From NCBI RefSeq assembly GCF_012844225.1, contig NZ_JABAGQ010000009.1, positions 62,001-126,000 of the forward strand: a stretch of 64,000 nt of DNA, written 5' to 3'. Made by a program: the position numbers and the translations under genes. Positions within the stretch are counted from its first letter, which is position 1, and every line of letters begins with the position of its first letter. This DNA comes from Rhodococcus sp. 105337 (GTDB taxonomy: Bacteria; Actinomycetota; Actinomycetes; Mycobacteriales; Mycobacteriaceae). The notes under the pieces were generated by a model. The model did no database searches, was not told where the DNA came from, and was given only the letters and a program-made list of their open reading frames with translations. Of the stretch, positions 50,147 through 59,455 are shown piece by piece.

Positions 50147-53100
50147 TCACGGGAGTGACGGACGCACGTGGCGCGTGCGACCGTCCCAGTGCACCCGCGT
50201 GGTGACCGCAGACCCGTCCTGGAGGCGGCGTACTTCGTAGATGTCGAGTGCCGGCACCCCCGGGACGCAGCCCCACAGGGCATGGCCGGTCATCACGAAG
50301 TCGATGTCCTGCCGTACGAGCAGGCCCATGAGCTCGCCGATGGTCGGCTCGTCGATCTTCGCGAACGCATCGTCGAGCAGAACGAGGCGCAGCGCCAGAT
50401 CGGTATCGGGCAGTCCGGACAGGTAGCCGTCCGCGGCGGCGAACAGCGACACGTACGACACGAACCGGGTCTCGCCCTGGGAAATCTTGGCGCGCGTGGA
50501 GATCCTGCGTTCCTGATCGGGTTCGGGACCCAGGATCGTCACCTCGACCGTGTGCCACTGGCGGTAATCCAGCGCCTGCGACAGGTGCGTGGCGTATCCG
50601 GCCGACGGATCGGTGGCATGTGACGCTTCCACCCGGCGACGCAGCAGCTCGAGGAGTTCCTCGCTGTCACCCGGTGACCGCTCCCCGGTGAGCAGACGGG
50701 TCACCAGAGCCGCGTCCGCATCCTCGCGCACCGGGCGCCACGCGATGCGCACCCCGATCCCGTGGGTGGTGCGGCTGTCGGCCAGGCTGGTGTTCATCGC
50801 AGCGACAAGCTGTTCGGCCTGGGTGATCCTGCGGCGCAGTTCGTCGGCGACCCCGCCCAGCACGAAACCGGTGAACACGTCGCGTTCACGCTGGGACAGT
50901 GCACGACTCTCGTCCTCGACGCGCTTGGTGAGCTCGGCCAGCACACCGGTGGGTGTGGTGTCGTCGCCGACGCCGCCGATGTTCACCACATGCGCGGACT
51001 CGGTGACGGTGTGCCGGACCTCGAGACGATCGGAGATGTCGCGATCGAACCGCTGCAGCGCGGCGAGCATCCGGTTGTCGCCCGTCCCGGTGCTCGCGGG
51101 CAGCACGCTCAACAGTGCCTGTGCAGCGGTGCGCACGTGGTCGGGGTCGTCGAGGTGCGCGAGCGGCTCCGCCTGAATGTCGGCGGCTGCGGCGATTTCG
51201 GGGAGTTGCATCTGTGCCGACAGCCGGCCGGCCGCGGCGGCGAGTTCGTCGCGGTCGCGCCGGAGCCGCTCCCGCACGGCGGCGCACTGCTGAAGGACCT
51301 CCGCGACGGCCTTCCCGAGGTGCTCACGATGGGTCACGGTGCGTCGGCACTGTTCTTCGGTGCGCGCGCGTTCCGCGTCCGAATCGCGCAGCTCGCGAGC
51401 GAGATCGGCGGCATCGACGTCGAGTGCCTCCACCTGTGCGGCCACGACGGCTGCCTTGCCGTGCCACTCGTGCCAGCACGACTCGGCGTTCTCCTCTGCC
51501 TCGGCACGCACGTCGGACGCGGACGCGAAACGGTCGGTGGCCGCGGCGAGTCTGTCCCGTGCGGCAAGCACGTCACCGACATCTCGCGACAGATCCAGGC
51601 AGGTTCTCTCTGCGACCGCACAGGTCGAGACCACCGCTTCGAGGTCTGCCACGTCCCGCGGCAAGGAAAAATGGGTGCAGGTGGCTCGGTGGGTGTCGAG
51701 ATCGGTGGACCATTGGGTCCGCAGTGTCGCGGCGTGCTTTCTGAGTTCGGCCGCGGCGGCGGCGCTGACCTGCGCGCGGCCGTCGGCCTCTCGGTACCGG
51801 TGCAGCGCTTCCTCCAGGGCTCCGGTCGTGGGAGCCGACGACGCATGAGCATGCACCAGGGCCCGGCTCGTGGCCGGATCGCCGCGCTCGGCGGTCCGGC
51901 GCTCGGCGGCGAGGTCGAGTGCCGCGAGGTCCGCGGTGATTTCGTCGAGCCGGATGCGCCGGAGGGCGGTGGCGGCGTCGCGGGCACCCGCGCCGATATA
52001 GCGCGCGGACTCGGCGGTGTGCCGGCCGCGCAGAACCCCGTTGTGCCATCGTCCGTCCCGCGACACCGACGCGACCGCAGCGGCGTCTTCGAACCCGATC
52101 GCGGACAGGACGGCCGTGATCGCGGTGAGCGGTACGTCCGTCTCGGGGGCGGGTACGAGCACCGTCGACAACGGTTGCCGCGGCGGTTCGCCGCGAGGCG
52201 AGACGAGGACCTGGCCGGTGTGCGCCCGGAGCCTGCCCTCGCCGTCCACGGTCGCGGTGAGGAAACCGGCGGCGAGCAGCGCCGCTTCGATGCCGATGCG
52301 GTCGTCTTCACCGAGGGTGTCGGCGAAGTCGACTGCCTGCCACAGCGGTACACCGTTGCTCGGCGACTGCCACGGCGCCCCCACAGGAGTCCCGTCGTCG
52401 GCGTCGAGTGCGTCGCGTTCCTCCGCCAGTGCCCGGCGCCGGGCGTCGTCGGTGCGGTCCTGCGGCGGCGCGACAGCGGTCTCGTCCAGCGCGTCGACGG
52501 CTGCCTCGGCCGCGAACGCCGGCAGGGCGCCGAGTTCCGAGAGGATCGGGTCGGCGTCTGCATCGGTGTCGGTGTCGGCGTCGGTGATCGACTCCAGATA
52601 CGCCGACAAGCGGCGCATCAGCCCGACTGCGTCGAGATCCGGCAGGAGCGCGGACGTCGAGTCCGAGGTGAGCCACTCGCGCCAGCCGTGCCGCAACGAC
52701 AGTGTCGCGTCGTCGAGCCGGGTGGCGGCCTCGAACCGCTGAGCGGAGTCGCGTTCGGCTTCCTGGGCGGCGCGCTCGGCGGCTGCCTCCGCTTCGCGTA
52801 CGCCGCGCCCCCATAGGTCGAGTCGCCGGGCCTCTCCGAGTCGCCGGGACGCCTGCTCGCGGCGACGCCGGGCCGCCGCGGCCGCGTATTCGGCTGCGGC
52901 CCTGGCCTCCTCGCATTGTTCGGGGACGAGCGTCGCCCGCGCGATCGTCGGTCGCGGCGCCGACTCGGGGGGTGCGTCGCGGTCCGTGCGCACCGGGTGC
53001 AAGGCCGGCACTTCCCGGTCGACGTCCAGGCGGACGTCGGCGGGAAGTGCGCCGTGCGGGACGGTGGCGGCGGTGAGTTCACGTTTCGCCAGCGCGAGGC

Positions 53101-54301
53101 GTTCGGTCGTCCGGTCGACCGCCGCGGACAACTCGTCCAGGAGTTCGCCGGCACGGTCTGCTTCGAGGCGCTCGTGGGTGCGCGCTCGCGTCGCCGCGGC
53201 GATCGCCTGATCCGCGGCGAGCCCGAGAGCGTCGACCGCGAGCTGACGTTGGGCAAGGTCGTCTGCGGTGCGGAACAGTTCGTGGGTCTCGAGTCCCCGC
53301 ATCGCGCGCTCGAGTTCGGAGAGCTGATCGCGGCGCTCGCGCAGTCGTGTCTCGGCGGCGGCAGCCTGCGTATCGAGATCGGTGGCGTCGGCTTCTGCTG
53401 CTGCCAGTTCGCGCCGGGTGTCGGATACGCGGTCGGCCGCGGCGACCGCAGCGTCGGCGCTCGCGCGCAGCAGGTCGGCGGCGTAGCGCCGATACACCGC
53501 GTGGAACTGGCGCACGCGCGTCAGCGATGCCTCGAGCTGAGCCTGCGCTCGACGGCTCTCGCCGAGCAGATCGAGCTGACTTCCCGCTTCCACCAGCATG
53601 TTGTCGGCGAGCGGGGGAAGCGCATCGGAAAGGATCTGCGGCAGCCGGCCTTCGTCGATCCGGTTGCCCACATCGGGCGACCGCAATGTGTGGAGCAATT
53701 GCAGCAGCCCGGTGTACCGGTCGCGGCCACCCTCGCCTCGGAGCCCGAAGACCAGGTCACGGACCGTGTCACGATGCCGGTCGGGTTCGCGGGTGAGCTT
53801 GTCCGCGCCGATCCGGGCGGCGAGATCGTCACGCGAAAGCGGAGCACGGAACTCGTCGACGAGCACGAGGTCGTGCCCGATCCGCAGGTCGGTGGTGAAG
53901 AAGTGCACCTCGCTGCGGTGCGCCGTGGCGCTGTACCGGATGTGCGCACCGATGGTGAGGTGACCGTTGGGGCGTGCCAACTCGATCCACAGATAACCGA
54001 TCCGGTTGGTCTGTCCGGCAGCGCCGGTGCGCATCAGTTCGTCGAGGTCGACCTTGGCGGCGCCGGTCGCATCCATGCGTTTGCGGTCGGCGTCGAGAAG
54101 AAACGGCAACAGCATCTCGAGGGCACGCGACTTGCCGGATCCGTTGGTGCCCCGCAGGATCATCCGGCCGCCGGGCAACGTGAACTCGGTGTCGAGGTAG
54201 TGCCACACGTTGACGATTCCTGCTCGCGACAGTCGCCAGCGATGGGGATGGCGTACCGGAACGCTGTCGTCGTGGAGCAGAGCGTCGGAGGAGTGGGTCA
54301 T
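50147..54301 (-). CDS. jetC: SMC-like ATPase, TIGR02680 family (JetC of a Wadjet-type system)
   Basis: A 1384-residue MukB/SMC-like ATPase. It opens with HRWRLSRAGIVNVWHYLDTEF and the P-loop GTNGSGKS at 51-58. Long coiled coils fill about 260-480 and 770-1100, with an intervening hinge. It closes with the signature-like ISQGETRFVSYVSLFAAADG and Walker B LLDD near 1311, then DFVMTGHALWGC. The Walker B Glu position is Asp, which I believe is usual for this family. It acts with a kleisin and KITE-like partner to extrude DNA loops and restrict plasmids. The ATG overlaps the JetB-like stop (ATGA). The end is intact, so it is not truncated. Confidence 0.85.
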   Translation of the reverse strand: MTHSSDALLHDDSVPVRHPHRWRLSRAGIVNVWHYLDTEFTLPGGRMILRGTNGSGKSRALEMLLPFLLDADRKRMDATGAAKVDLDELMRTGAAGQTNRIGYLWIELARPNGHLTIGAHIRYSATAHRSEVHFFTTDLRIGHDLVLVDEFRAPLSRDDLAARIGADKLTREPDRHRDTVRDLVFGLRGEGGRDRYTGLLQLLHTLRSPDVGNRIDEGRLPQILSDALPPLADNMLVEAGSQLDLLGESRRAQAQLEASLTRVRQFHAVYRRYAADLLRASADAAVAAADRVSDTRRELAAAEADATDLDTQAAAAETRLRERRDQLSELERAMRGLETHELFRTADDLAQRQLAVDALGLAADQAIAAATRARTHERLEADRAGELLDELSAAVDRTTERLALAKRELTAATVPHGALPADVRLDVDREVPALHPVRTDRDAPPESAPRPTIARATLVPEQCEEARAAAEYAAAAARRRREQASRRLGEARRLDLWGRGVREAEAAAERAAQEAERDSAQRFEAATRLDDATLSLRHGWREWLTSDSTSALLPDLDAVGLMRRLSAYLESITDADTDTDADADPILSELGALPAFAAEAAVDALDETAVAPPQDRTDDARRRALAEERDALDADDGTPVGAPWQSPSNGVPLWQAVDFADTLGEDDRIGIEAALLAAGFLTATVDGEGRLRAHTGQVLVSPRGEPPRQPLSTVLVPAPETDVPLTAITAVLSAIGFEDAAAVASVSRDGRWHNGVLRGRHTAESARYIGAGARDAATALRRIRLDEITADLAALDLAAERRTAERGDPATSRALVHAHASSAPTTGALEEALHRYREADGRAQVSAAAAAELRKHAATLRTQWSTDLDTHRATCTHFSLPRDVADLEAVVSTCAVAERTCLDLSRDVGDVLAARDRLAAATDRFASASDVRAEAEENAESCWHEWHGKAAVVAAQVEALDVDAADLARELRDSDAERARTEEQCRRTVTHREHLGKAVAEVLQQCAAVRERLRRDRDELAAAAGRLSAQMQLPEIAAAADIQAEPLAHLDDPDHVRTAAQALLSVLPASTGTGDNRMLAALQRFDRDISDRLEVRHTVTESAHVVNIGGVGDDTTPTGVLAELTKRVEDESRALSQRERDVFTGFVLGGVADELRRRITQAEQLVAAMNTSLADSRTTHGIGVRIAWRPVREDADAALVTRLLTGERSPGDSEELLELLRRRVEASHATDPSAGYATHLSQALDYRQWHTVEVTILGPEPDQERRISTRAKISQGETRFVSYVSLFAAADGYLSGLPDTDLALRLVLLDDAFAKIDEPTIGELMGLLVRQDIDFVMTGHALWGCVPGVPALDIYEVRRLQDGSAVTTRVHWDGRTRHVRPSLP

Positions 54302-55434
54302 GTGGCAGATCTTTCGGCGGCGGTGGGGCGGTAACGGGCGGCGGGGGCGGCCAGCATCAGTCCGTCCTCCGAGGGTCGGGCGAGGCCCAGTCGCGTCAGC
54401 AGCGACGTCACGTCGCGTCGGAGCAGCGGAACATCACGGACGTAGTCACGGCGCCACGTTCGTGCATGCGCCGCCACGAACTCACCCAGCAGGGCATCGA
54501 GGGCAGCCGTGTCGACGTGCAGGTCCGCACCCGGTTCGGTGTCGTAGCGGTCGGTGAGTTCGGAGACGAGCAGCAGCGCCGCCTGCTCGACCGTTCCCGC
54601 TCCTGGAAAGGGCGCGTCGGTGAGTTCACCGTCGGGGTCGTAGGCCAGGGCGCCTTCGGTGCGCACCTCGAGCACCAGTCCGAAGTCCTCGTCGAGCCGC
54701 CGGGTGAGCTCGGCCCGGTCGCGGACGAGCACGTCGACCGCGTCTGCGTCCAGGTCACGGCGAGCGACGAACGGGTCTTCCACCAGGCGGCGGTACAACC
54801 GGCGCGCCGCCGGTTCCTGCGCGGGCGACGCGACGATCGCCGCCGGTCCGGTGGCCTTGTGCAGCGGACCGGACATCAGATGGGGGAGCAGCGCCCGGTC
54901 GACCGTGAGCGGAACGTCGCCGGGGAGATCGTCGACGGCAGTGCCCTCGCCGCCGGGTTCGGTGAGGACGCCCCACTCTTGGAGCGTCTGCAACGCCGAC
55001 ACCAGGTGCCGACGCTCCGACAGCGTGTCGCCGAGCGCGATTCCGTGTTCGTCCGCGTCGGCGCGGATCTGGTCGACGAGGTGCGAGACGAGCACGCGGT
55101 CGTCCGCGCCGGGCGCGAGCAGGGCAGCGCAGACCAGTGCGAGATACATGTAGGCGGTGGCCCCGAACTCGTCTCCGTTGCCGCGACGCACGGGCCGGCT
55201 CGGGGCCGAACCGTCGAGCGGTGCTTTCGTCAGCCGCGCGAACGAGGTGTCGACGACGAGTGTGTATCCCAGTTGCTCCGCGAACATCGACTTCAGAGCC
55301 GTGGCGTGTCGCCGTACCAGTTCGAAGGTGTCGGGGTCCTGCGCCGCGGTGAGGATCGGCTGCTGGAGCAGTACCCGGGCCGCATGCCGGCGGCCGGTGG
55401 TGTCCTGGGCCACCGTGCCCGTCGTTGTGGTCAC
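54298..55434 (-). CDS. jetB: TIGR02678/DUF2398 protein (JetB-like subunit)
   Basis: A 378-residue DUF2398 protein. Marks are RRHAARVLLQQPILTA near 15-30, FELVRRHATALKSMFAEQLGYTLVVDTSFARL, and the C-terminal DYVRDVPLLRRDVTSLLTRLGLA. In TIGR02677/TIGR02678/TIGR02680 cassettes this is the small accessory (KITE-type) subunit that binds the SMC-like ATPase. The GTG start overlaps the JetA-like stop and its own stop overlaps JetC, so the three are coupled. Confidence 0.82.
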   Translation of the reverse strand: MTTTTGTVAQDTTGRRHAARVLLQQPILTAAQDPDTFELVRRHATALKSMFAEQLGYTLVVDTSFARLTKAPLDGSAPSRPVRRGNGDEFGATAYMYLALVCAALLAPGADDRVLVSHLVDQIRADADEHGIALGDTLSERRHLVSALQTLQEWGVLTEPGGEGTAVDDLPGDVPLTVDRALLPHLMSGPLHKATGPAAIVASPAQEPAARRLYRRLVEDPFVARRDLDADAVDVLVRDRAELTRRLDEDFGLVLEVRTEGALAYDPDGELTDAPFPGAGTVEQAALLLVSELTDRYDTEPGADLHVDTAALDALLGEFVAAHARTWRRDYVRDVPLLRRDVTSLLTRLGLARPSEDGLMLAAPAARYRPTAAERSAT

Positions 55435-56939
55435 TCCGTACCTGTTCTCTGCGAGTCGGTGTCGGTCTGTGCACGGGTGCCGGTCGGTGCACGGCTGGCG
55501 GGCACCGAGGCCCGCAACGAGAGCGCGTGCACGGTGAGGTCACCGTCGGGGCAGTGCACCACCGTGTCGGGCCCCGGTTCGGCGGTGAGGGAGAGACCGA
55601 GGTCGTGGTCGTCGACGCGTGCGGGGCTGTCGAGCGACCGCGAGCGGGCCAGCAGTTCCCCGAGCGCGTCGAGCAGCAGGGTGCGGGCGAGGTCGGAGAC
55701 ATGTGCGCCGTTCAGGTCTCCCGCATCGCACAGTTCCTCGACGGCCGCGGCCCGCTCCTGCGACTCCTGGGTCGCGAGCGCGTCGGCACGTGTGCGATCG
55801 GGCGTCGGATCGGGAATGCGCGCCGTGCGTCCGCGGGGGGAACGGTCGCCGCGTTCGCGGAGCGAGACCGGAACATGCACGGGATCGGCGTCCCACCACG
55901 ACGTGCCCGGCCCGACCCGGGGGTCGGGTTCGTCGGGGCCGAGAAGAAGATGCCGGCTGGGGTAGGCGCCGAAGGTTGCCGCGAACAGGCGGTGCGCCTG
56001 CTCGTCGGAGGATTCGGCGAACCATCCGGCGAGCCGCAGCAGGTCGGCGCGGTGGGAGAAGCCCGGTGTGGCCGACGTGAGTCGCCGCGTGTGTACCAGC
56101 AGGCGGGTCAACGCGTGCGCTGCCGCGTCCCGCAACCGGCGCGGTCCCGAATCCTCGTCGTACCACCGGGCGAGTTCGTCCCAGTCGCTGCGGGTGCGCC
56201 CCGGCGACCGCACGACACCGGCCGGGTCGGGCAGGCCTGTGCCGGGCAACGCGGCGAGCAGCAGGTCCAGCCGGGGTGCCAGATCGCGCAGCCGGGTAGC
56301 GACGAGCGGAGCGTACTGCGCGACATCCGAGGTGACGACGTCGAGATACTCGAGCAAGACGAGCTTGAATTCGGTGTAGTCGTCGTCGGACAGGTCCAGC
56401 CGGGCGAGGACCCCGCCGAGGTAGGTATAGAAATCGGCGACGCTCTCGGTGAACATCCGGTGGTGTGCGAACACGCCGGTGACGTGGCCTGCGAGCGCGT
56501 CGGGATCGGCGACGGAACCCGAGTCTCCGACCAGGGCGTCGATCAGGACGAGCGCGTCGGCGATGCGCCCGAGCGACTCGCGTGCCACCTCGCGCGCGCC
56601 GTCACGCGACGACAGCACCGCGGCGGCCTCCCGGTGCACCCGGGCTCCGGGAACGGTGGTGCGATAGCGGGCGCGGGCACGGACGTAGTCGGTGACGGCG
56701 CTTCCGCCGGTGTCGCGTCCCGACGCCGCGAGATTCCCCCAGTGGACGAGCCGGCGGCAGCGCGCCTCGACCACGTCGGCGTGCAGCGGGGTGCCCGTGG
56801 CGGCGAGGGCCGACGCGATGTCCGCGGCGGACAACTCGGCGAGAAGGAGACCGGAGAAGCAGTCCATCACCGCGGTGTAGTCGTCGGCTTCGTCGGCGAC
56901 CAGATATCGGAACAGGTCTCGGCCGCCCCCATCACCCAT
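55431..56939 (-). CDS. jetA: TIGR02677/DUF2397 protein (JetA-like subunit)
   Basis: A 502-residue DUF2397 protein. Opening GGRDLFRYLVADEADDYTAVMDCF and LSAADIASAL are typical of TIGR02677, as are the YRTTVPGARVHREAAAVL and FAHHRMFTESVADFYTYLG blocks. It is the kleisin-like large accessory subunit of the Wadjet-type cassette. The ATG at 56939 has a strong AGGGAGG ribosome site, so this is the first gene of the operon. No JetD (TIGR02679/DUF2399) follows in the window. Confidence 0.82.
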   Translation of the reverse strand: MGDGGGRDLFRYLVADEADDYTAVMDCFSGLLLAELSAADIASALAATGTPLHADVVEARCRRLVHWGNLAASGRDTGGSAVTDYVRARARYRTTVPGARVHREAAAVLSSRDGAREVARESLGRIADALVLIDALVGDSGSVADPDALAGHVTGVFAHHRMFTESVADFYTYLGGVLARLDLSDDDYTEFKLVLLEYLDVVTSDVAQYAPLVATRLRDLAPRLDLLLAALPGTGLPDPAGVVRSPGRTRSDWDELARWYDEDSGPRRLRDAAAHALTRLLVHTRRLTSATPGFSHRADLLRLAGWFAESSDEQAHRLFAATFGAYPSRHLLLGPDEPDPRVGPGTSWWDADPVHVPVSLRERGDRSPRGRTARIPDPTPDRTRADALATQESQERAAAVEELCDAGDLNGAHVSDLARTLLLDALGELLARSRSLDSPARVDDHDLGLSLTAEPGPDTVVHCPDGDLTVHALSLRASVPASRAPTGTRAQTDTDSQRTGTE

Positions 56940-57121
56940 CCGAACCTCCCTGCACGTGCGCCGTCACGGTAGGGACAGGCTAGCGGTGCGGACCGTCCCG
57001 GTATCGGTCGCCCGGCGGCGCCTCGAGAAGCGTGACAACGGTCCAGGCCTGCTCGCGCGCCGGTCGTGGACGGATCACAGGGACGGGTCGTACCGATTAG
57101 TGTCGCAGCACACCCCGCGCC

Positions 57122-57133
57122 TATAGTTGCCCT
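57122..57133 (+). promoter_or_regulatory. -10 element of a probably leaderless MarR gene
   Basis: TATAGT at 57122-57127 is followed by only six bases before the GTG at 57134, so transcription would start at or next to the start codon. No ribosome site is visible there, which fits a leaderless mRNA. Confidence 0.5.
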
Positions 57134-57625
57134 GTGCAACACGAGTGGCAGGCCGGGACGCCGGCCGAGACCGAAGTGGCGCAGGTCTACGACGAGTTCG
57201 TGCACCTCGTCCGCTTCCTGACAGCCGGGGAGCGCGCACACGACAGCGCGCTCAGTCTGGCTCAGCACTCCCTGCTCGGATTCATAGCCCGCCATCCGGG
57301 CTGCCGTGCCACCGAGATCTCGGAGACCTTCGGCGTCAACCGGTCCACCGTGTCCCGCCAGGTGCGCAACGCGGTCGAGGCGGGGTGGGTCGAGGCCATG
57401 GCAGGCCCGGTCAGGACGGGTAACCCCCTGCGCTTGACCGACCGCGGCCGGGCGATCCTCGACGACACCGTGCTGCGCAGGCACGGCGAGATCCGGGCGG
57501 GTCTCGCCGGATGGGAAAAGGACGATCTCGACCGGTTCGTGCACCTTTTGCACCGCTTTCGAAGCGGCGTCGAGTGGGGCACCACCCGGACTCCCGACCA
57601 GAACGATGGAGATATCAGTGCGTGA
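57134..57625 (+). CDS. MarR family regulator
   Basis: A 163-residue winged-helix regulator of the MarR type: LAQHSLLGFIARHPGCRATEISETFGVNRSTVSRQVRNAVEAGWVE (in parts) gives the HTH, followed by the wing GPVRTGNPLRLTDRG. The GTG at 57134 appears leaderless. The stop lies inside the start region of the acyl-CoA synthetase gene, so the two are co-transcribed and the regulator probably controls fatty-acid activation. Confidence 0.8.
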   Translation: MQHEWQAGTPAETEVAQVYDEFVHLVRFLTAGERAHDSALSLAQHSLLGFIARHPGCRATEISETFGVNRSTVSRQVRNAVEAGWVEAMAGPVRTGNPLRLTDRGRAILDDTVLRRHGEIRAGLAGWEKDDLDRFVHLLHRFRSGVEWGTTRTPDQNDGDISA

Positions 57626-59408
57626 GTACTCGACCCCTGCCCAGTACACCATCGGTGAGGACGAGTCCGTGGTCCACACGGTCTTCGAACATGCGGAGAA
57701 GACCCCGCACCGAGTGATGTATTCGCGCCCGGTGGGCGACGAATGGATCGGTGTGACCGCGGGTCAGTTCGGGGAACAGGTCAGCGGCGTCGCCAAGGGC
57801 CTGATCGCCGCCGGCGTCCGCCCGGGTGACCGTGTGGCGCTGCTGTCCGCGACCCGGTACGAGTGGTCGCTGTTCGACTACGCGATCTGGGCGGCCGGTG
57901 CGGTGTCGGTGCCGATCTACGATTCGTCGTCGACCGAGCAGATCCGCTGGATCCTCGAGGACTCCGAGGCGTGTCTGGCCATCGTCGAGACCCCGCGTCA
58001 CGAGGCACTGTTCGTCGGCATGCCCGAGACGCTGCGGCGTGTCGTGCAGATCGAGGCGGACGCGGTCAACACGCTGCTTGCCGAAGGTGCCGACGTCGAC
58101 GATGCGGAACTGAAGGCGCGTCTGGCGGGTATCCGCTCGGCCGACCTCGCCTCGCTCGTCTACACCTCCGGCACCACGGGTCGGCCCAAGGGCTGCATGC
58201 TCACGCACGCCAACTTCCTGTCCGAGGTCCGCGCGATCCTCACCTCGTCGGTAGGCGCGGTCGCCAAGCCCGGAAACCGCGGCCTGACCTTCCTGCCGCT
58301 CGCCCATGTGCTCGCTCGCGCGGTCTCGCTCGCGTTGTTCGAGGCGGGCGCGGCGCAGGCCCACTGGGCGGACTTCTCGACCGTCTCGGGACAGTTCACC
58401 CGGTACTCGCCGAACATCATCCTCGGCGTTCCGCGGGTCTTCGAAAAGGTGCGCGACGGTGCCGCGGCCAAGGCCGCCGCCGGCGGCAAACTCAAGGGTG
58501 CCATCTTCGCGTTCGCCGAGCAGACCGCAGTCGAATACAGCGAGTCGCTCGACCACGGCGGCCCGACGTTCACCCTCAAGGCGAAGCACGCGCTGGCCGA
58601 CAAGCTGGTCTTCTCGAAGCTGCGCGAGGCGATGGGTAACCAGTGCTGGTACGCCATTTCGGGTGGAGGGGCACTGAGCCCCAAGCTCGGCCACTTCTTC
58701 CGTGGCGTCGGCGTTCCTATCTACGAGGGTTACGGACTGACCGAGACCACCGCCGCACACAGCGTCAACACCCCGGGCGCCCAGAAGATCGGCACCGTCG
58801 GTCAGCCGATGGGCGGCAACAGCGCGCGCATCGCCGCCGACGGGGAGATCGAACTCCGCGGCAACGTCGTGTTCAACGGGTACTGGCGTAACGATGAGGC
58901 CACCGCCGAGGTGTTCGACGACGGCTGGTTCCGTTCCGGAGACCTCGGATCGATCGACGACGAGGGATACGTGTCGATCACGGGCCGCAAGAAGGACCTC
59001 ATCATCACCGCCGGAGGCAAGAACGTCTCGCCCGGGCCCCTCGAGGACCGCATGCGGTCGCACACCATCATTTCGCAGGCGGTCGTGATCGGAGACGGAC
59101 GGTCGTTCATCACCGCGCTCCTCACCGTCGACCCCGACGTCTTCGAGAACTGGAAGACCGAGAACGGCAAGCCGTCCACCGCGACGATCGCCGATCTCCG
59201 CCACGATCCGGCTCTCCGCGACGCTCTGCAGACGATCATCGACGACGCGAACACGATGGTGTCGCATTCGGAGTCGATCAAGAAGTTCGTCGTGCTCGAG
59301 CGGGATCTGACCGAGGAATCCGGCGAGCTGACGCCGACGCTGAAGATCAAGCGCAATGTCGTCACCGAGCGGTTCGCCGCCGATATCGAGGCGATGTACC
59401 GCAAGTAG
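57618..59408 (+). CDS. Long-chain fatty-acid-CoA ligase (AMP-forming, FadD-type)
   Basis: A 596-residue AMP-forming acyl-CoA synthetase. The ATP-loop is YTSGTTGRPKGCMLTHAN, the A5-type motif is YEGYGLTETTAAHS, A7 is GWFRSGDLGSIDDEGYVSI, then GRKKDLIITAGGKNVSP, and the catalytic Lys is in TPTLKIKRNVV. The order and the long-chain FACS-type N-terminus fit fatty-acid substrates. The GTG at 57618 has a GGAG site six bases upstream; an ATG at 57606 overlaps the MarR gene and has none. Confidence 0.88.
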   Translation: MREYSTPAQYTIGEDESVVHTVFEHAEKTPHRVMYSRPVGDEWIGVTAGQFGEQVSGVAKGLIAAGVRPGDRVALLSATRYEWSLFDYAIWAAGAVSVPIYDSSSTEQIRWILEDSEACLAIVETPRHEALFVGMPETLRRVVQIEADAVNTLLAEGADVDDAELKARLAGIRSADLASLVYTSGTTGRPKGCMLTHANFLSEVRAILTSSVGAVAKPGNRGLTFLPLAHVLARAVSLALFEAGAAQAHWADFSTVSGQFTRYSPNIILGVPRVFEKVRDGAAAKAAAGGKLKGAIFAFAEQTAVEYSESLDHGGPTFTLKAKHALADKLVFSKLREAMGNQCWYAISGGGALSPKLGHFFRGVGVPIYEGYGLTETTAAHSVNTPGAQKIGTVGQPMGGNSARIAADGEIELRGNVVFNGYWRNDEATAEVFDDGWFRSGDLGSIDDEGYVSITGRKKDLIITAGGKNVSPGPLEDRMRSHTIISQAVVIGDGRSFITALLTVDPDVFENWKTENGKPSTATIADLRHDPALRDALQTIIDDANTMVSHSESIKKFVVLERDLTEESGELTPTLKIKRNVVTERFAADIEAMYRK

Positions 59409-59415
59409 TCTCCTG

Positions 59416-59455
59416 CCGTGCAGCCACCCGGTCCGAGGATCGGGTGGCTGCACGG
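59416..59455. terminator. Bidirectional terminator hairpin
   Basis: A 15-bp stem: CCGTGCAGCCACCCG (59416-59430), 10-base loop, and its complement CGGGTGGCTGCACGG (59441-59455). It sits exactly between the convergent acyl-CoA synthetase and malQ genes. Confidence 0.8.

Noticed and set aside
54466-55965. Plus-strand frames opposite jetB and jetA
   Set aside because: They run across the boundary of two overlapping genes and have no start signal.
57615-59453. Minus-strand frame of 612 codons opposite the acyl-CoA synthetase
   Set aside because: Shadow frame: no recognisable motif, and the plus strand carries the complete AMP-forming enzyme.
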